DNA of 8,718 nucleotides from an uncultured Ruminococcus sp. (GTDB lineage: Bacteria; Bacillota; Clostridia; Oscillospirales; Ruminococcaceae), in assembly GCA_947178195.1 (NCBI GenBank), contig CAMWXM010000114.1, positions 1 to 8,718 on the forward strand. Reading direction: 5' to 3'. Positions 7,313 through 8,718 of this stretch are shown one piece after another. A program made the position numbers and the translations under genes. The number at the start of each line of letters is the position of its first letter. The stretch's first letter is position 1. The notes below the pieces were generated by a model. That model worked only from the letters and a program-made list of their open reading frames with translations, did no database searches and was not told the origin of the DNA.

Positions 7313-8291
7313 ATGAAAAAGGTTAAAAAAACTTTAGCAGGAATTGCAATGGCAGCAATGATGATGGGGTCAGCATTTATTCCTGATTCGGGAATGAACG
7401 CTACAATGAACAATATTTCAATTACAGCATCTGCTGCTATGAATACATCACAAACGTTGAAAGTAGGTAGTAGAGGAACACAGGTTAAGTATCTCCAGAT
7501 AAACTTGAACGTTTTGGGTTATAATGCCGGTACGGCTGATGGTGTATTTGGAAACGGAACTAAAAATGCTGTTATACGTTTTCAAAGGGCTTATGGTTTA
7601 GGCGCTGATGGTATCGCAGGAAAAAATACAATTAATAAGTTAAATAGTGTGGCAACACAGCTACAAAATAACCTTAACTCACTTGGATATAAATGCGGTA
7701 CAGCTGATGGTATATTGGGGTCGAATTCCACTAATGCAATAAAATCTTTTCAACGCAAGTACGGTCTTACAGTTGATGGTATTGCAGGTTCACAAACCTT
7801 AAATAAAATTAATTCTTTAAAGGCATCTACTGCTTCAAAAGGTGTACAGACGGGTGTTAATACTGCGTTAAAGAAAAAACTCAACTTCAATTCTGCCTAT
7901 CAGTCTGCAAAAAAAATATTGGAATACACGTAATTATAATTATAGTTACTATTCAGGAAATAACTGCGCAAATTTTGTGAGCCAAATTCTAGTCTCTGCA
8001 GGAATGCCAATAAGCAATACCTGGAAGAACGGTACATATGCTTTCATCAATACTACCGGACTGCGTAACTACTTTGTAAACACTTACAAGGTCACTTACA
8101 AAAGCAAGCCTAAAGCTTCTGATATTGCAGTCGGTGACGTTATCTATACAAACAATGGTGGACATGTTATGTTTGTAATGGCTAAGTCTGGAAATACAAT
8201 TAAGGCTTCTGGTAATACAAACAACAGAGATTGTATTTCTGTTGGAATTAATGGTATTTCTGGAGTTCTGAAAACAAGCTCTCTTTTCTGA
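7313..8291 (+). pseudogene. Secreted peptidoglycan-binding protein with amidase_6-like domain, frameshifted at an A8 run
   Basis: A signal peptide (KKVKK, hydrophobic core 7-23, possible cleavage after about residue 42) is followed by two PG_binding_1 repeats (about 47-112 and 113-168), each with a G-T-A-D-G and FQR..YGL..DGIAG pattern, then a linker. The first frame ends at TAA 7931-7933 (206 aa). Skipping one A of the A8 run (7909-7916) joins it in frame to SAKKYWNTRNYNYSYYSG and NNCANFVSQ, giving 325 residues. The C-terminal domain fits the putative amidase_6 family, with Cys218 and His284 (GGHVMFV) as probable catalytic residues. It should bind and cut cell-wall peptide or amide bonds outside the cell. 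ATG 7313 has AGGAGG 8 nt upstream. As written, the secreted product would bind the wall without the catalytic domain. Family calls are good; sequencing error, mutation and slippage cannot be separated here. Confidence 0.85.
7909..7916 (+). repeat. A8 homopolymer at the frameshift point
   Basis: Eight consecutive A residues follow GC in GCA-AAA-AAA-ATA. Seven A would keep the peptidoglycan-binding and catalytic halves in one frame. Such runs are hot spots for sequencing indels, slipped-strand mutation and RNA polymerase slippage. Confidence 0.8.
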
Positions 8292-8456
8292 AAAATTCAG
8301 ATAAATCAATCCTACACTATTGGCGCTTTATCAATGAGCGAGTAAATAATTTGGTATTCAGTAAAGAAAATAATATGCAATTTTTAGATAGTTTAAATTT
8401 CCTTTTATGAGTTTCCGAGGATGTCTAATGCAATTTATACAGATACTGTTCTAAGC

Positions 8457-8493
8457 AGCCTACAAAGATTTAAAAGTCTTTGTAGGCTTTTTT
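8457..8493 (+). terminator. Strong intrinsic terminator
   Basis: A perfect 12-bp stem AGCCTACAAAGA / TCTTTGTAGGCT (8457-8468 with 8477-8488) has an 8-nt loop and is followed by a T6 run (8488-8493) and more T. It lies about 165 nt after the amidase-like gene, so it probably ends that transcript. Confidence 0.88.
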
Positions 8494-8607
8494 GTTTGCA
8501 GTAATAATGTAATGAATGAATTTTTAGCTTGTAATGCGATTTGATTAATCATAAAAATTTCACCTAATAAATATATAGACGAGGTCATCAAAAAAATTTT
8601 CATAAAA

Positions 8608-8639
8608 GCGCCGCAGAATAATCTTGTGTGCGCCGCACA
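8608..8639. repeat. Direct repeat GCGCCGCA with a small hairpin
   Basis: GCGCCGCA occurs at 8608-8615 and 8630-8637. The second copy lies inside TGTGC-GCC-GCACA (8627-8639), a 5-bp stem with a 3-nt loop. The patch is much richer in GC than its surroundings and lies 40-70 nt upstream of the next start codon. Confidence 0.4.
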
Positions 8640-8680
8640 GGTGAAATACAATAAGGACATTCAAAAGGAGGACTGATAAA

Positions 8681-8718
8681 ATGAAGAAGTTTGATTCAAA
8701 GTCCTGTGAGGAGATCAT
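8681..8718 (+). CDS. Start of an unidentified gene (3' truncated by the window)
   Basis: ATG 8681 has AAAGGAGG (8664-8671) 9 nt upstream, an excellent ribosome binding site. The twelve complete codons read MKKFDSKSCEEI. This is too little to name a family. There is no signal-peptide character at the start, and the acidic and basic mix suggests a cytoplasmic protein. The frame continues beyond the window edge. Confidence 0.7.
   Translation, partial: MKKFDSKSCEEI

Larger units (their letters stand above)
8292..8680 (+). other. 389-nt intergenic region
   Basis: It contains the strong terminator at 8457-8493 and a GC-richer patch near 8608-8640. Two short open stretches read like protein but lack proper starts: 8397-8504 (frame crosses the terminator) and 8545-8676 (ends TGA just before the next gene, no ATG or well-placed start). 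I see no RNA gene or convincing CDS; these may be remnants or chance. Confidence 0.5.

Noticed and set aside
8421..8504. 27-codon ORF starting MSNAIYTDTVLSS
   Set aside because: It runs through the strong terminator hairpin and has no properly spaced ribosome binding site.
1..8718. CRISPR array, transposase, integrase, tRNA or rRNA
   Set aside because: No regularly spaced repeats, no DDE or recombinase motifs and no tRNA-like cloverleaf were seen on either strand.

Overview
The window is AT-rich DNA with strong AGGAGG-type ribosome binding sites, tightly packed same-strand genes and Gram-positive protein families. It looks like a Clostridia genome, probably a gut or rumen Ruminococcus-like or Lachnospiraceae-like organism; that placement is inference from style and families, not a database match. 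All supported genes are on the + strand.

Layout. Positions 1-135 carry the last 44 codons of an unidentified gene. After a short spacer comes a four-gene unit (296-6975) with junctions of 4, 14 and 7 nt: a soluble PP2C phosphatase; a membrane Ser/Thr kinase with cytoplasmic kinase domain, one TM helix, extracellular TPR-like repeats and an NPCBM-like C-terminal domain; a fusion of two FHA domains with an ABCG-type ATPase and permease; and an unrecognised protein of about 427 residues. A hairpin at 6980-7008 closes it. A separate unit (promoter about 7106-7135, CDS 7313-8291, strong terminator 8457-8493) encodes a secreted two-repeat peptidoglycan-binding protein with an amidase_6-like Cys/His domain. 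A new gene begins at 8681 and runs off the window.

How it fits together. Kinase and phosphatase form a reversible phospho-Thr switch, FHA domains read phospho-Thr, and here the reader is fused to an export ABC transporter. The closest well-known analogue is Mycobacterium tuberculosis PknF next to Rv1747 (FHA-FHA-ABC). A short DKTT motif occurs at the kinase juxtamembrane segment (DKTTSVR twice, DKTAH once) and again at residues 5-8 of the FHA-ABC protein. It resembles the ETTS-type phospho-Thr segment of GarA/OdhI and may be the phosphorylated, FHA-read element.

Caveats. Three genes are broken as given: the kinase has an in-frame TGA at codon 10 where Trp is expected, the unknown protein has a +1-nt frameshift near 5867-5881, and the peptidoglycan-binding protein is frameshifted at an A8 run (7909-7916). 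The kinase Gly-rich loop and the ABC Walker A and signature motifs also each lack a normally conserved glycine. Sequence error, decay and a tuned pseudo-enzyme system all remain possible.
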